The translations under genes were made by a program, and so were the position numbers. Shown here one piece after another: positions 26,101-41,100 of a DNA stretch of 64,000 nt. Below the pieces are notes generated by a model. That model had not been told where the DNA came from. It saw nothing but the letters and a program-made list of their open reading frames with translations, and did not search any database. This DNA is from Branchiostoma floridae (lineage: Eukaryota > Chordata > Leptocardii > Amphioxiformes > Branchiostomatidae). How positions within the stretch are numbered: the first letter of the stretch is position 1; every line of letters starts with the position of its first letter. The stretch spans positions 1,222,298 through 1,286,297 of the forward strand of contig NC_049994.1 of NCBI RefSeq assembly GCF_000003815.2, given 5' to 3'.

Positions 26101-29100
26101 TGTTTAACATTCTCTTGGAACCAGACGGAGTATCCATTCTAGCCTGTGATCTGAGAGCTTAACACGGATAAAATGTGACCCTGTCCCCAATAACAGACAC
26201 ATTGTGGGCATATCTGCTGGTATCCGTGTTTGTTTAATGAAAATTGAAGAATGTTGGTGGCTTCCATACCAGGACCTATGGTGTATATAGTGTGCATAAA
26301 GTATTTGTGGGTGGTCTATACTGTTACAAAATCCTGTTTCACCTAAGAGAAATTGTTTATGGTAATATTATGAACTCTATTGTACATTTTACTGTTTGAA
26401 TTATCATATTTGTCGACATTTGTCTGCTTCAAGAGTCTGTGTTTCATGGTTTTTCGAATACTGAATTTATCACAAAGTAATTTCAAGCCTTTAAACTTGC
26501 AGAGCAAACATTTTCAGTGTAGTCTATTTGTGTAATCTCATGCACTGTAATGATTGTATCTTTGTTTGATAGGCAATGAAATGCCTAAAATTTGAAAACG
26601 GTCTTGCATCACAGACTGTACTGCCACCTCCCCAACATGAAACAAAATTCTGCTTTACTGGTTATTCAAACTTTCAGTTTCCTTAAGAATTTGATATCAA
26701 ATTTGCCTTAACATACATTAAAAAGCATTCCTACTTTGACTGAAGTCAGTCAGTGAAGTGCACAAGACTTGTTATCCCAGCCCAGAGTTGTTCATACAAG
26801 GGGTTCTGCTCCTCACTACAACAAACATGTACATGTAAGGGCATAACAGTCACTATAAAGTGTAAAACCTTTTATGAATGTCTACCAAAATTGAAATCAT
26901 TATATCTAACACAATTAAGTATGTCATCATTAGTACGTGTTAACATATGGTACACACTGTAGCAGATGCTAAGTCAGGATGTTAACATGCGGAATGTCTT
27001 CCTTTCTGTTGGACAGAATGCCATGAGAGTTATAGGCTTCACAGAAACTGAGATCCAGCAGGTGTTTGAGGTGGTGGCAGCTGTGCTGAAGCTAGGCAAT
27101 GCTGACTTTGAGTCTTACATCTCCTTCAATGGCACAGAGGCCTGCAGTCTTACCAACGAACAAGGTGGGTTTACTCAGTGAACAGTCTTATTTCTATATC
27201 ATAGGCAATATTGATTGGAATATTTAACCTTGCACACCCTAGTTCTTCTGTGAAAGGGGCCATTGACAAAAATGCCCCTGCACTGCCAGAAAAGCTGCTA
27301 GGAGGCCAAAACCTCTGTCACTTCTTCGTCTTCCAAAGAGTTATCTACCTGTCCTATACTTGATGACCGTACCATCTTCAGATATATGTACATGTACAAA
27401 AGTCCCAAAAGTTCCACTGCAGTACCATATACATTTGTATACACTATACCATTTCAATGTCTCATCAATGAAACAACATCACGTAATAACACACCAAATA
27501 TGAACACAGTCTACCAACTTGAAGGCATTCTTGTGTTATCTTGTTCACAATCTACATTTGTAATTTGCCATCAAAACACACCAAGCAAAATAAATGGGAA
27601 TGGTGTGCAAGAAGAGTAAATGGGTATTAACATGTATGTCTGTTTTACAGCCATTGAAGAAGTGTGTAAGATGATCCAATGTGACCCAGAGCAGCTGAAG
27701 CAGGCACTGACTAACCGTACCATGGACATCTGTATCACCGGGCTGTCCGAGAGGGTGGTGTCTACTCTCAGCTCGGGACAGGTGAGAGACTAATCATATT
27801 AGTTACATGTGTATATTTACCTTTAACGACATGCCAAGCATTTAAAATGCCAATATTGCCGAAGTGTGGACAAACAAGCAAGGGAGGAAAATTTGAAGTA
27901 AAAATGGGTTTACTAAATCAAAGAGCTAGAAGCTGTATATAGTATATAATCAATGCCGGTGTGAACTACTTTCCGGATGGTACCCAGGCTATGAAGTTGG
28001 CTTGCTGGCCTGTTGGGGAGATTATCACATCTGTAAATAACTTCATGAGGTTGGCAATTATTCATATAGTAAGGTTCTTTAGGCACTATCAGGGAGTACT
28101 TACATCCAAAGTTTCGATGTCTATCAGACACCATCATCAGGGTAGAATGACTGGAAACTACTTCTTGCTGCTACTTGTAGTCGATGTAGGTGGCGCTGCA
28201 ACAGCTAGATTGCCGTCACAAACGTGGCTGACTGCATAAGTAGCAGTAAGTTTCCAGTCATACCCACCAGGTGTCTGATAGACATCTAAATGTTGGAAGT
28301 AAGACAATTAGTACTCCCTGGTTGTGCCTAAAGAACCTTACTATATGAAGAGATTATGATAAATATCAAATGTTTCCAGCTAATGTTACTCTGGTTCCCG
28401 TGAAAGGTTGAGTTTCTTTGCAACCCATCATTTCTGTGTGTTAAGCAGTATTTGACTTTTTTCATGTCTTGACATTGTAATAAAGGTACTGTTGTGTCGG
28501 AACTTTTAGAGATTTGCCAATCAATATTATGCATCATCAACTACAAGACACTGGAAGATGCACATGTCATAAATTACAATATTTTTAACAAATTTGAGGG
28601 GAAAGAAGTGATGATGTAGATTTTTTATCATAATATGTTTTGTTTGAGTATAATGAACTCCATACTCCCTGCAGGCCGTGTATGCCAGAGACGCCCTGTG
28701 TAAGGCCATGTACTCAAGACTCTTCTCATGGCTGGTGGGCAGGATAAATGACAGCATCAAGGTAAAGTAAAGTTACTGGTATACAGTCATGCATGTATGG
28801 CAGGGAATGTGTACACGTACTGTACATGACTTTTACATATCTTCGTATTCAGATTTCAATCATATGTTTGTATTTTCATTAGCTATGAAACAAGTCATTA
28901 CACTGGCAAGGTAGCTTTTGCTGGTAACAGCTGACCCACAAAAATACATTTACACAAAGCCACAAATAGAATGCAATAATTATAGTGCTTGCAGTATACT
29001 TGGAGCAAAATACGCAAAAATACAGTTACTGTATGGACATGGATCATAGGAACCAATAACAAACCAGGTAAGATATATGTCAATTGGTAACCATAGTTAT

Positions 29101-32100
29101 GAACTTTGAGAGATAGTCTACAGTACAGTGGTGGGATAGATGGAAGGGCTAAAGATTAGAACAGCAGATGGGTTATGCAATGAGCCATGAATTCTCAGAT
29201 TGTGGGAGAGCCAAGATAAAACTGTTCTGTCAATTTTGTCAAGGTGATGATTGTGATATGTAACAGATAGTACAGAAGAAGTTCACACAAGTGGGATACA
29301 ATGTATTCAGAGAGCTCTCTCGCTTGTTTGCTGTTGATAGATTTACTTTCATTTTCTAAAAATGTCATCTGTATTCAAAATTCTGTTTTGTGTTCAGAAC
29401 TATGCTTGAAAATATGTTGTTTTTCAGGTTCGCACAAGAGGAAAGAAAAAGGTCATGGGAGTTTTGGACATATATGGGTTTGAAGTCTTTGAGGTAAGTT
29501 TGAATATCAAGTGACTACTAGTGTGCAACAGCAACTATTATAATTCAAATTGACATAATAAAAAGATATATTATGTTAAGTATGTTATCTGACTTTATCT
29601 AGTGTGCCTCACTGGTGAAAGAACCAGATGCATGATGATGATGATGAATTATGTTATGATATAAAGTTGGTCTGCTTTATTAAATGAAAAAAATATGATG
29701 GGCATGCATGCTGGATGAATTGATGGATAGAATTTATGATGATAAAATTTAGATAATTGTACAGTAACTGTACACTATAACTATTGCAATATACTATATT
29801 GCTTGACTGCATTGAGGTTTTCCACATGCCATTGTGATTGTCAAGTTCATTGAAAATGATTGCAGTAGAAGGCTTACAGAAGTATATTTCTTCAAGTTAA
29901 AGATACAATTTACACCTGTTGCAGGTCTTCTTCCAATAATGATAATGTATACGGTATGGAGTTGAGAGAAAAACCTGATATTAGTAAGATTTTATTCAAA
30001 GTTAATTGTAACTTAAAAACATATTTATCGTAATGCTAGCCTGGCTCTCTTTATCCTTCTGTAGCAGCTAAAAGTGTTTCCAACGTTTATAATCTGATTG
30101 TTTGTTTAAGAATTTTTAAAATTTCTTGCGTAAAGCTTTTATTCTTAACTTGCACTTTTCTTTCTCTTTATTCTGCTGGGTATTCGTTGATGCCATTGAC
30201 AATTTACAGAAGGTATCGTGTTGCTGTTTTAGTGTGTGCACCAATTTCACCAATCAGTAGCTGTAGACAAAGTGGCCTATGAGAAAGCATGGCATCCATT
30301 TTGCATGATATGGGCTCCGAATTTTTTTACTTTGGAAAGAAAATTAATTGTGACGCTGCTGATGATGCCAGTTTAAGTAAAAAATAATAAAATTATAGCA
30401 CATATTCTTCAGAAAACAGTTACTTAAGTCCTGATTCACTTGATGTATCAATGTTCAACAGAATGATCTCTTCCACATGTAATTCTTTAACAGTCAAAAT
30501 TTTGAGCCTTGCATGCATGTATGCTGATGTGTAATATTTTTTCTTCAGATATTGTTGACATTTGGGTGTAAGGTACATTTACAATGCACAAAATTGTAGA
30601 TTGGAATTATTGATAGAATGGTCTTATCCAGTTATGTATTTATCAATTTAGTAGAGTCAATAAAATTTAATGTGTCTAAAAACAAAAGGTATATTTTAGC
30701 AGCTTTCACTGATAGTCGTTGATTTATGATTTTGTACTGTGTAAAAATCAGCCATGGTGGTTGTTGGTATGTTGGTCAGGGGGAAGAAAAAAGCTTCTTT
30801 ACTTACAAAAAAACAACAACTCCACTAACATTGACTCAAAAGGGCATTGTACAATAGATGACAAAAGGAACAAAAATTATGTAAATACTATGTATTTCAA
30901 AATGTCTAATTTACCTTTAACTGTTACAATTAAAAAAGAATAAGTTTATCGAAAATAGTGAAAAAGGGATGCCTTCAATATAAAGAAAACTAATGTGCAC
31001 TTCTTCTCTTCTGCTTGATAATTATGTTTTAATGTTTCAATAAAGTCTTACAGATGGTATTTTTTTCTGTACACCTTTTCAGGATAACAATTTTGAACAG
31101 TTTGTCATCAACTATTGCAATGAGAAGCTGCAGCAGATCTTTATTGAACTGACACTAAAGGAAGAGCAGGATGAGTATGTACAGGAGGTGAGTCACTCAC
31201 GATCATTCACTCACGATCATTCGCTCCTATGTTTGCTCCTATCCGTCTGGAGACTTGCGCATTCATACCGTTTGATGGTGGCGCCAGTTAATGAGTGAAG
31301 GAATGGGTTCTAGAGCGTTTGTTCAAGGACAACAGGACTCCCACAAGTGGACAGAATGCCTGTTCAAACGAGCGTTTGTACCCATTCCATAATTCGCTCA
31401 TGTGTAGGGACCAATCAGGGCCTGTGTACAAAATTTGGACGATTCCAGACGTTAAAATGGTCAGGAGTCCCAGACAGAACAGCAGAGAAGCGACTGTATA
31501 TACATGTACTATGATGTAGTGTATAATGAATGTCAGACCTAGAAGTGACTGTATATAATGAACGCCGGAGCAAACTACTTTCCGGATGGTACCCAGGCTA
31601 CTAACGACCTGCGGCTGGTTTGTCATCTGTCTTGTCAGGTGAGAATTTGTGCTTGCATGTGGATCTGGAAGCTTGATGGTAGTCTTTTGTATGGGCACTG
31701 TGTACATTGAAGAGTTCCCTTATGTCCATGCTACCATCTCTTATTGCCTTGTTACATTTTGTATGTTTTGTTTCTTTCAGGGTATTGAGTGGACCCACAT
31801 TGATTACTTCAACAACTCTGTCATCTGCCAGCTCATAGAAAAGGTGCTTGTAACTTGGAACCTACATGTACATTATATAACACTTTCGGTAAACATTGCT
31901 TTGGGAAGCAAACAGTGCATAATCATCGTCAAGGATAGTTGCAAAGTATCTTGATTTCTGCTTTTAGAAAAAAACATTTTTGGGGAGACGGGATGCCAGG
32001 TTCCCAACTGGTTGCTTTGTTCACTGTGACAGAATATAATTTGATTACCTGCATGAATCAAGTATGATTCAAATGCATCAAATGTTCAATACTAGTAACA

Positions 32101-35100
32101 TCAGAAGGGTGTATTTTATACAAATGTCTTTGTTACAGTGAATGCATTTAAGTTCGCGGGCATTTAATTTCACTGTAGCCAGAAAAAGCTGTGGTTTTAC
32201 TGCCATGGAAACATATTCGCGGTGAAGCGGCCAACGCAAAAACCGCGAACATTGATCCACTGCAAAAGTTTCTGCATTTACAGTATTCGCTGAATGTAAT
32301 AACAAATGTTGAATTTTGGTCAATACAAATTATAATCACACTTAAAAGATACTGTTTGCCAGGAGATGCACAATGTAAGGGATATCAAAGAGAAATACAT
32401 GACATGTATTGTATGGTTGTACCTATCCAGAAAAACACAGGGATCCTGGCCATCCTGGATGAGGAGTGCCTTATTGGTGGGAATGCCTCAGACCACAGCT
32501 TCCTGAACAAGCTGAACGAAGTGTGCATCAGACATGAGCACTATGAGAGCAGGAAGAAGAAGAGCTGTCGATCTGACAAGACCCTCCCGTATGACTGCTT
32601 CAGACTCAGGCACTATGCTGGAAGCGTGAGTGGCTACATAGCATTATCAAGCTCAACTTAAAATCAAAAAGCCTAGACTAGTACAATACTACATGTTTGC
32701 TTAATATACCACAAAGATAGAACTTTGTACATTGCTAAATTACTTCTAACACAAACTTAAGGTATACACAGATCAATTTTTGACTACAGACACCTTTTTC
32801 AGGATCAATGCTGATGACCTATCTCTTCAGAACTTCAACTCGCGAGAGTTACAAACACTTTGAGTTTGTGGTATATACATGTATAGCATAGTATACTACA
32901 TTTTGTAGGCTTTTCAATAACATTGTTTAACATTGTATTATTCATGGTTTTGACAATGGTAAGATCAGAAGAGAAGAAAAGTTGTACACGAAAACAAAAC
33001 AATGTTTTGCATGCTTCCTAGAACACGTTGTTATATGTAACATCCTTTTCGCATGATTCATCTGTGCAATTGACTTACTTGATAATGCCGTGCAATAACC
33101 TCAACACAGCAATACATGCACTTTGGCAATGGCAACTATACTTGGAGCATTGTTTGGAAAGTGTGTACTTCATGTACCAGGTAACATCCCCTATCTTTAG
33201 TTAGTGTTTTGAGTAATACATTTTCAGGCTTGTCTTTTGTTTTGTTTTGTCACTCTTTAGGTAACCTACAATGTCCAGGGCTTCCTTGATAAGAACAACG
33301 ACACTCTGTTCCGTGGTTTGTCTCAGACGATGTTCGGTTGTGACCATCAACTGGTCAAGAAGCTCTTCCCTGATGGTGGGAAATTTGGCATCTTATTTCT
33401 GACACTTTCTTAATGGATGTATGTTGTTGTGACACACACTAAGGTCAGTAAGTTGCCTTTACTATTGCTGCAGCAGGGTATATATTTTATAGGGAGGGCT
33501 TGCTGGCTGTTCTCCCACAACGTGCACAAAGCAACTTAAACACTGGACCCACATTTTGCGTCTTTTCATAAAGACAATACAGCCCCTATGGAGATGTCCT
33601 GACTTAAACCAGGGTCTCTCAGTTCCCAACTAATTGGAACCAGGAGCTCAACTGTGAGGCAGCTACCAGTTGAGCCACAGGGACATCTTAAGTGCTGTAC
33701 GACCATCTTGGTACATTGTCAAACTTATGGCTGGGCAGTACCAAAGAAGAACTAGAATACATGCTGTGATGAGACCTCAGAATTTGATACTAAAGTTTTA
33801 TTTTTTACATCCAGGTAACCCAAGAAGACAGACCAAGAAAAGACCCCCAACAGCAGGAACACAGTTTAAGAACTCTGTAGCAGAGCTGATGAAGAACCTT
33901 CTAGCAAAGAACCCCAACTACATCAGGTGTATCAAGGTACTGCCTGTCAATCAGCTGATCTTGTCATTGTCTTGACCAATCAAAATGTGTCTCAGACCAA
34001 TCAAAATGTATCTGTGGCAGTGTGTGGGCTGTCTATGCGTGTGTGTGCTGTTACCATATACAGCTATGGGTGCCCTGCTTCAAAAGTTGGGTGTCTAACA
34101 TGTAAATGTAAGGCGTCCCCAAGATGCCCTGATCCTAATGCCCTACTAGCTGAAAGCCTGATGTTAGCCCAGTGTGTGTATTTTTAGCCCAGTATTCGTA
34201 CTTTTCCCTGTTTGGCTCCAGATATCTCCTTGATCACAAATATTCTGATAATCCAACCCATTTAAAACATTTGGCCTTTACATGATTAATGAATTTGGAT
34301 ATGTGATATGTTGGTAATGATAAACTTCCAAAGTTGGGTAAGATTTTCTGGGTATTCTAACCCAGTATTGTAATAATAATATCATATCACTGTGTTACCA
34401 TATCTTTCATTATTTTCTTATTCTTGATGTTGTGTTTGTCCAGCCCAATGATGTGAAGAGCCCAAACCTGTTTGATGACTCAGTGGTCAGACACCAAGTC
34501 AGATATCTTGGGTAGGTGTATTCAATGTCAACATCATTCAAGCTTCCTTGGCCTTGTGTTGGCATAATAGCTAGGGTGTTTTGCCCAGAACCCAAACAGG
34601 TGCTGGCATGAATTCCTTAACATGCTGACAATGTTTTGCCCAGTTGGAAAAGGTTATACGATCTTTACATGACTTTCCTCACTAAACCCAGGTTGGAGAT
34701 GCAAAAGGCTGTGAAAGAAGATGGTTGGGCCATAGATCCACTGACCCTATGGCCTCATGAAGGCTAATGTCACTACCTGTTTTAGTGTACTTGTTGTTGT
34801 TGTCCTTTAATCAAATCTAAAGTTTGGCTGTTCTTTCCTCTGTTTCCAAAAAGTACTGTAACAATATTACGCCATACATTTGGGAAAGATGAATTTCTAG
34901 GAAGTTGATGATGATTTTTTTTCCCTTCCTAGATTGATGGAGAATGTGAGAGTAAGGCGTGCCGGGTACGCCTTCCGGCAGCCATACGATCAGTGTTTGC
35001 AGCGCTACAAGATGCTGTGCCCGAACACGTGGCCCAACTGGCATGGACACCCCAAGGAAGGCCTGCAAGTGCTCCTGACCCACCTCCGTGTCAAACCTAC

Positions 35101-38100
35101 AGAGTATGCCAAAGGGCGGACAAAGCTTTTTATCCGCAACCCCAGAACGGTAAGGGGATTGGGATTTTAGCACACTTTTAGCTAACAGTGTTTTCCTGCA
35201 ATTTTAATAATCATTATGACATCATACATAAGACTACTAAGTCTAGTTAACAGTTAATTATTTTGTTTAGTAAGTATCACATTGTCATCTTGTTCTTGCA
35301 AATTGCATCAACTTTGCGAATTTGTGCCAATTTTCCCTAGTGACCTGCAGCACATTTGTGTGTGAAGCCCAGACATGCCAAACAAAATGGCTATAACTTA
35401 AGTGTGACATTCCCTGTTTTGATATATATTGTGTGTAACTTTAAGCCTATTCTGTCCCTCCTGCAGCTGTTTGACCTTGAGGAGAGAAGAAGAGACAAGA
35501 TGGAGGACCTGGCTATCATCATCCAGAAGGTGTTCCGAGGCTGGCGTCAGTGGAAACTGTACCAGGCCATGAGAGCCAGTCAGATCGTTATCTCTGCACA
35601 GTTCCGAGGTTACAGGGTGGGTGTTTCACTCCTGCCTCATATTTGTTAGATCCACTGGTCTGAGGCCCAATGAGAGCCCAGAAGCGAGAGCTAACGCAGG
35701 GTAGCTCTTGGCTACATTAACTTAAGTTAACATAATACTTTGCACTCTTTGGGAATGAAAAGTAATATACATTGTGTAATTTGTTTGGAACTAGTCTGTC
35801 AACAGTTTTTGTGATGCTACAATGTGTTGTAAGGGATGTCCAGAATATGCAAAGATTATGATGAGTCATGGCACTATTTTTAGGTCTGTATGTAGGACCA
35901 TACTAAAATTGTTAATTTCCAGATTAACACCTCCCCCCCCCCCCCATTTTTTTACTCATTTACATATTTGTGACTGGCTACATGCAGCCTCTATGTTCTA
36001 GGTTAGAGTTTGAATCTGACCAGTGTTGTGGTTAGGGTGTGGTAATATGCTGGAAATGCACGGTTGTACTTTTCATTTTGCTACTCTATAATTTCCAACC
36101 AGTAAGTCAGAATTTGTGATTGGAAATGTTGCCCCATTTTTTTCAAACTGAGAAAAGTATGAGCAGTGATTATGGAGCAACAAATAGAATTAATATGGCC
36201 TAAGGATGGTGCTAGTGTGCTCAGTGGTGAACAGTACTAGGCACAGTCTATATTTGCACCATCAGAGGACAGTTCAGCACCAAGGACTGCACCACCTATC
36301 AGTAAATAAATTTTTGTCTTCAAAGCCAATTGTCCAATCATTGCATTATTGAAAGTATGAACGGCTGTTTTCTTTTGTTTCTTAAACTGTGTAGAATTGA
36401 GGTAGAACAGCACTTAAGTATATTACTGTTCAATAGTAGCTGTACAGTACCATGATATATTCTCAAGTAAAGTACACACCCTGATTCATGTATCAGACAA
36501 ATCTGAGGGACTGAATTGTAAAATGAATGGTAAAGTTCAAATAAAGTGCACACCCCTTCTCCACTAATCTTGCTTGAGTTTGGAAAAAAGCCAGTGTTTC
36601 CACTGGGCATTGTTTCTACAATCATCTACTGCAAGTTACAAAATTTCGATAGAAGAAAAGTGCACGAAAGAAAATGTATATAGCTTTGCATCCTTCCAAA
36701 CTTTGGCAACAACTTGCCTTTTGAATTTTGAGAGGCTTATAGTTAAGATTTGTGTACTTTATTTAGAGAAGAGACAGTATTGTGGCAATTCCATACTGCA
36801 TCTTATGTCATGCCTCACCTATTTCCAGCAAAGGAAGTCCTACCAGCTGCAGAGAAGCTCTGCCATCACCATCGCTGCCTTCTTTCGAGGATGGAAGGTA
36901 AAAATTATTCACATTTCCCTTTTCATGGCCAATAGCTACATTTGTTGCAAATATTCTGCATTTACTCATAAACTGTTTTGATGAGCTCAGTTGCCTTTCA
37001 AAGTCAGTACAAATGTAATAGCTTAAAGTTGAGACTGGTATTCAAAGTTATTAGATAGCTGATAAGAAAAAAGATGATTTAGAACAATAGCTTGTAGTAA
37101 TGTGTAAAGTTAGATATTCTCCAATTTGTCAGAGGAAAGGCATGAGAAAAAGGAGTGCAAAGTGCTCGCAAAAGTATGATTGAAATAAGTTGACTTTTTC
37201 CCTTTCCCTTTTGTTACCATTGTCCACAAGACTAGAAACAGGTTCCCTATAGTTGGACATCAAGTACTACATGTAGAGGTTTCTTTTCACTTTTCTTTTG
37301 GTCTTAACAGCATAGAAGCATGTTTTGCCTTGTTTGTTCTACTCTAGGTTATAATGACTATGGTGTAACTTCAAAAGCTCTTCTTGTATGTCTAAGTTGA
37401 GAGTTTAAGCTGAATGTAACCCACTCCCCAGTTAATCATCATATATACAGCTGTACCATTTCATCAGGGGTATGTGAGTTGCATGGTACACAAGTTCAAC
37501 TCTCTACCCTTTATGGTGGCATCCAGTTTTGAAATGTTTGTGGTATTTAATTTGTCACACTAATATAAATGCACTTGTATACTTCAAACTTACATTTTCA
37601 GTATTCTGCATCAGTATGTTGGTTAAGTTCAGTGTTTCCAGTGAGTGGACTAGATAGGAGGGGTGATCAATACTTTCTGAGCCTCACCAAGATAAAAGGT
37701 TTCTTGGCATATTTACAAAGTATGAAGCCATTTAGGAACATCTACCAAAATTTGAATCATTGTTGAATCATTACTAATGTCTTACAGGTCGTACACTTTA
37801 TTTCTCAGTAAGGCTCTGAACTCATCACCCCTTGTAGGTACCATATGATTTTCCACCCAGATAATTCCCATCTCACTCAGAATCCCCCGGATTATCAGAG
37901 GTGTGCCCATGTTTATTAAGCTGTACATGCATGTACCTTTATCTTACTAAGTTAAACATGCATTTTGGGGCTCTAAATATCGGAAAAATAATGTCTCTAC
38001 TGACTGCCTGCCACAGTCTTGCCAACCATGCCACTGCCTTAACCACCCCAGGATTCTTCCCCCACAGGCTCGCCAGCTCTACAAGCAGATGAAGTATGAG

Positions 38101-41100
38101 AAACTTTGCATTTGGTCCGTCGGAATCATTCGCAAATACTTCTTGGGTTGGCAAGTAAGTGCCGCAGGATTGGCAAGCTATTGCATGAAGCGCCGTTCCG
38201 TCATTATGTTATCGTACTGTGGTGTTGGTGTTGGTGTTAAGAGTAAGGCGTTGCTGGCAACAAATTAGGAGCACAGTCATGCACGATTGTCGTCTTGTTC
38301 CTGGGTGCATCCCGAGACCCTGTTGAGATTGGGAACAGATGAGGTAGTTTGACCCAGGATCTGGCATTGTTGTGGCATAACAGAGTGATTACAAATGTTC
38401 CGGGTGCATTACTTGCCATGCCCAGATGCTGTGCCGTTGCGAATGGCAATTTACATGATAAAGCCATCATACGGTGGAGTGACGCCCACCAAGCCTTTTG
38501 GCTAATCTGTCTAAAAAGCACACAGTATCGGTTTTGGTGCACCAGTGTGCCGAGTTCGACATATTTGCTATGATAAATTCTCAAGAATGATAGCAAGAAA
38601 ATTAACAAGAATGCTAAAGATACATCTTGTGGGAGCTATGTGATTTATATATCCTTGCATCCATGTCCAAAACCTCATTTATCCACCCAACTTATCTGGA
38701 AAACACACACATGACACATATATATATTACAACTGAAGTGTATAGACCTCAGTCAATAACAAGTGCCTGTCTTAACAGGGTCTTTTACTTGTAATGTTTA
38801 ATGTAATGTAATTTACATGACTGTACACATGTAGAGAATGTTCTGACAGCACTAAATGTTAATGTTATATCAATACAAAATTCTATGCATGTACATGGCA
38901 TTGCATAATATTCTGCACTATCCATGACATGTTTTGGTTTTCTTAAAAAAGATGCAATTTCATAACTTTTCTGTTCTTAGTATTGCTGTAATTCTCAATG
39001 TAGTAACAGCTATTTTTGCCAGACACAGCAGGTTCACTTTTCTTATTAAGTGCAATTATGAAACCATGGCTTATGGGCTCATTTTCCTAATATTGGAAGC
39101 ACAGTGTACCTGTTGTAACAGCATGGAGGTTGATTTCTATTAGGCTTGGTGTGGGCTTGTGTTCTCTCTCTCAACCCTCTCTCCTATAACAGGCAAGGAA
39201 GCTCTGCAGGCAGCTTAGGCATGAGAAACGCTGCATTTGGGCTGCCAATGTCATTCGTGCTTACTACATTGGGTGGAAAGTAAGTGGGTTAGGGCACTCG
39301 CTCTGTACTGATGTCTTTTTCATTCCTGCAATCTATCCTCGCAGGTTATATCTAAACGCTGGTACATTTAACGTTAATAGACTAAGAGTATGTAATTGTT
39401 CCTAAAAAGGTAGTTGTAATAAAGGAAATCATACATAATCGCAAAATCTAGCAAAACAAATCATTTTGAAAGGACAGCCTGATCAACTATATAACCTCCT
39501 TGGCCTGATGTAGTTTAAATAAATGTTTGTCAAAATTTGTTTTTTATTATGTGTAATATGTACAGTTTCCTTTATTACTGGTTCTTTGTTTTCAATAATC
39601 ACTTTTTTGAGAGCCTTCTCACTACTGACATGTTTGCATGCAGAGTTGGTGGCAGCCTTGGTGTCTTCAGTGTCATTGTCATCATCTGATTCACATCTCC
39701 ACTCCTTGTACTAATTGTGTCCAATATGCATGTTCTCATATCACAGATTATGATCAGTAGCAAAATATAATCATGTGTCTATTATTATGATTTCTGAAGA
39801 CCTTGATAAGTATGTTTTGTTCCCCATAATTCAAACAATGTTTTGTTTCTAGTCTTCATAGTAATTGTTACCCATGCTATTGAAAGGTGATGAAAAATGT
39901 ATATTGGTTTATAAGCTTATATTCCATTCCAACATTCCAGAATATCCCCCAAAGTAAAACATTTCAATAACTGGAATCTACATCCATAATCTCTTTGCTA
40001 CCAAACTAGTACATATTATGTGCAATATCTAAATAAAACAAACATCAAACAAACTGCAAGGGAACTTTGGCACAAATTGTCATCTGAACATAATTTTCTG
40101 TGATCACAGTTTGATGCAGTCCAATGAAAGAACCGCCAAAAAGTAGTTACTCATCAAGCAACTGGATATGATTTTGAAATGGTCAGACGTTTCAGATAGA
40201 ATCCAATGAAAGAACCAAATGAAATGAAAGAACCCTTCTTACATAGGTACATGCAGAAGAATGAAAATACTGGCCAAGAAAAATAGGAATCCAAACGTAA
40301 TTGCAACAATAATATTGCCATTGTACAGTACCATTACATACAATGTATATGCTTTATGGGAAACAAACATGTACAGTCTTTGCCTCCAGAATATCACTTC
40401 ATGTGCAATCATGTTGAATCACAATTAATCTTTTTTTTTTTCAATCTCACTTTGTACAGTTGTTTGTGTTGCTGTTTCATTGCATGCATGTGTGTCTTGT
40501 ACGTTACATTCAGACATGTACAATGTACATTGTAATACATGTTCAATCATTTTTTTTATACATGTATGTACACATTTGTTCAATGTCATGGTTGAGAATA
40601 CTGCCCTCAATGTTGTGTCTTGGATTTAGCTATAAATGGTGATCCAACTTACAAATATTAACAGTTACTGCATTTCCTTGTATAGATACAATAATAACTT
40701 TAAAACTTCATCCAATCATGTTGGTAGTTGACTGTTGATGATACATATGTATGTGAAGGTCAGAGTTGAACTATGGTTCCTGCACAAAATTTTGGTGCAT
40801 TGAATTTTTGACTGTCCTGCAGTGGAACAAAGTTATAACTCTGTGCCACATGGTACATGTACATGTTTGCGTTTTCCTGTGTTTTGTCCAGTTCTGTGTT
40901 TATCCAAGGAGGGTCGGTTCCATTTCTGTAGAATAGAATCTCCTTGGCTGATCATGTGTTAAAACTAAACTGTGCCCTTTGTACCATTTCACCCCTAATT
41001 GTGTTGTTGCCTCATAGTGTAGTTGTTTAATTTCTGGTGGCTTCATAATAAGGTGATAGGTGCTGCAGAAGAAACTTAACTTAATTGTTTGATACATGTT

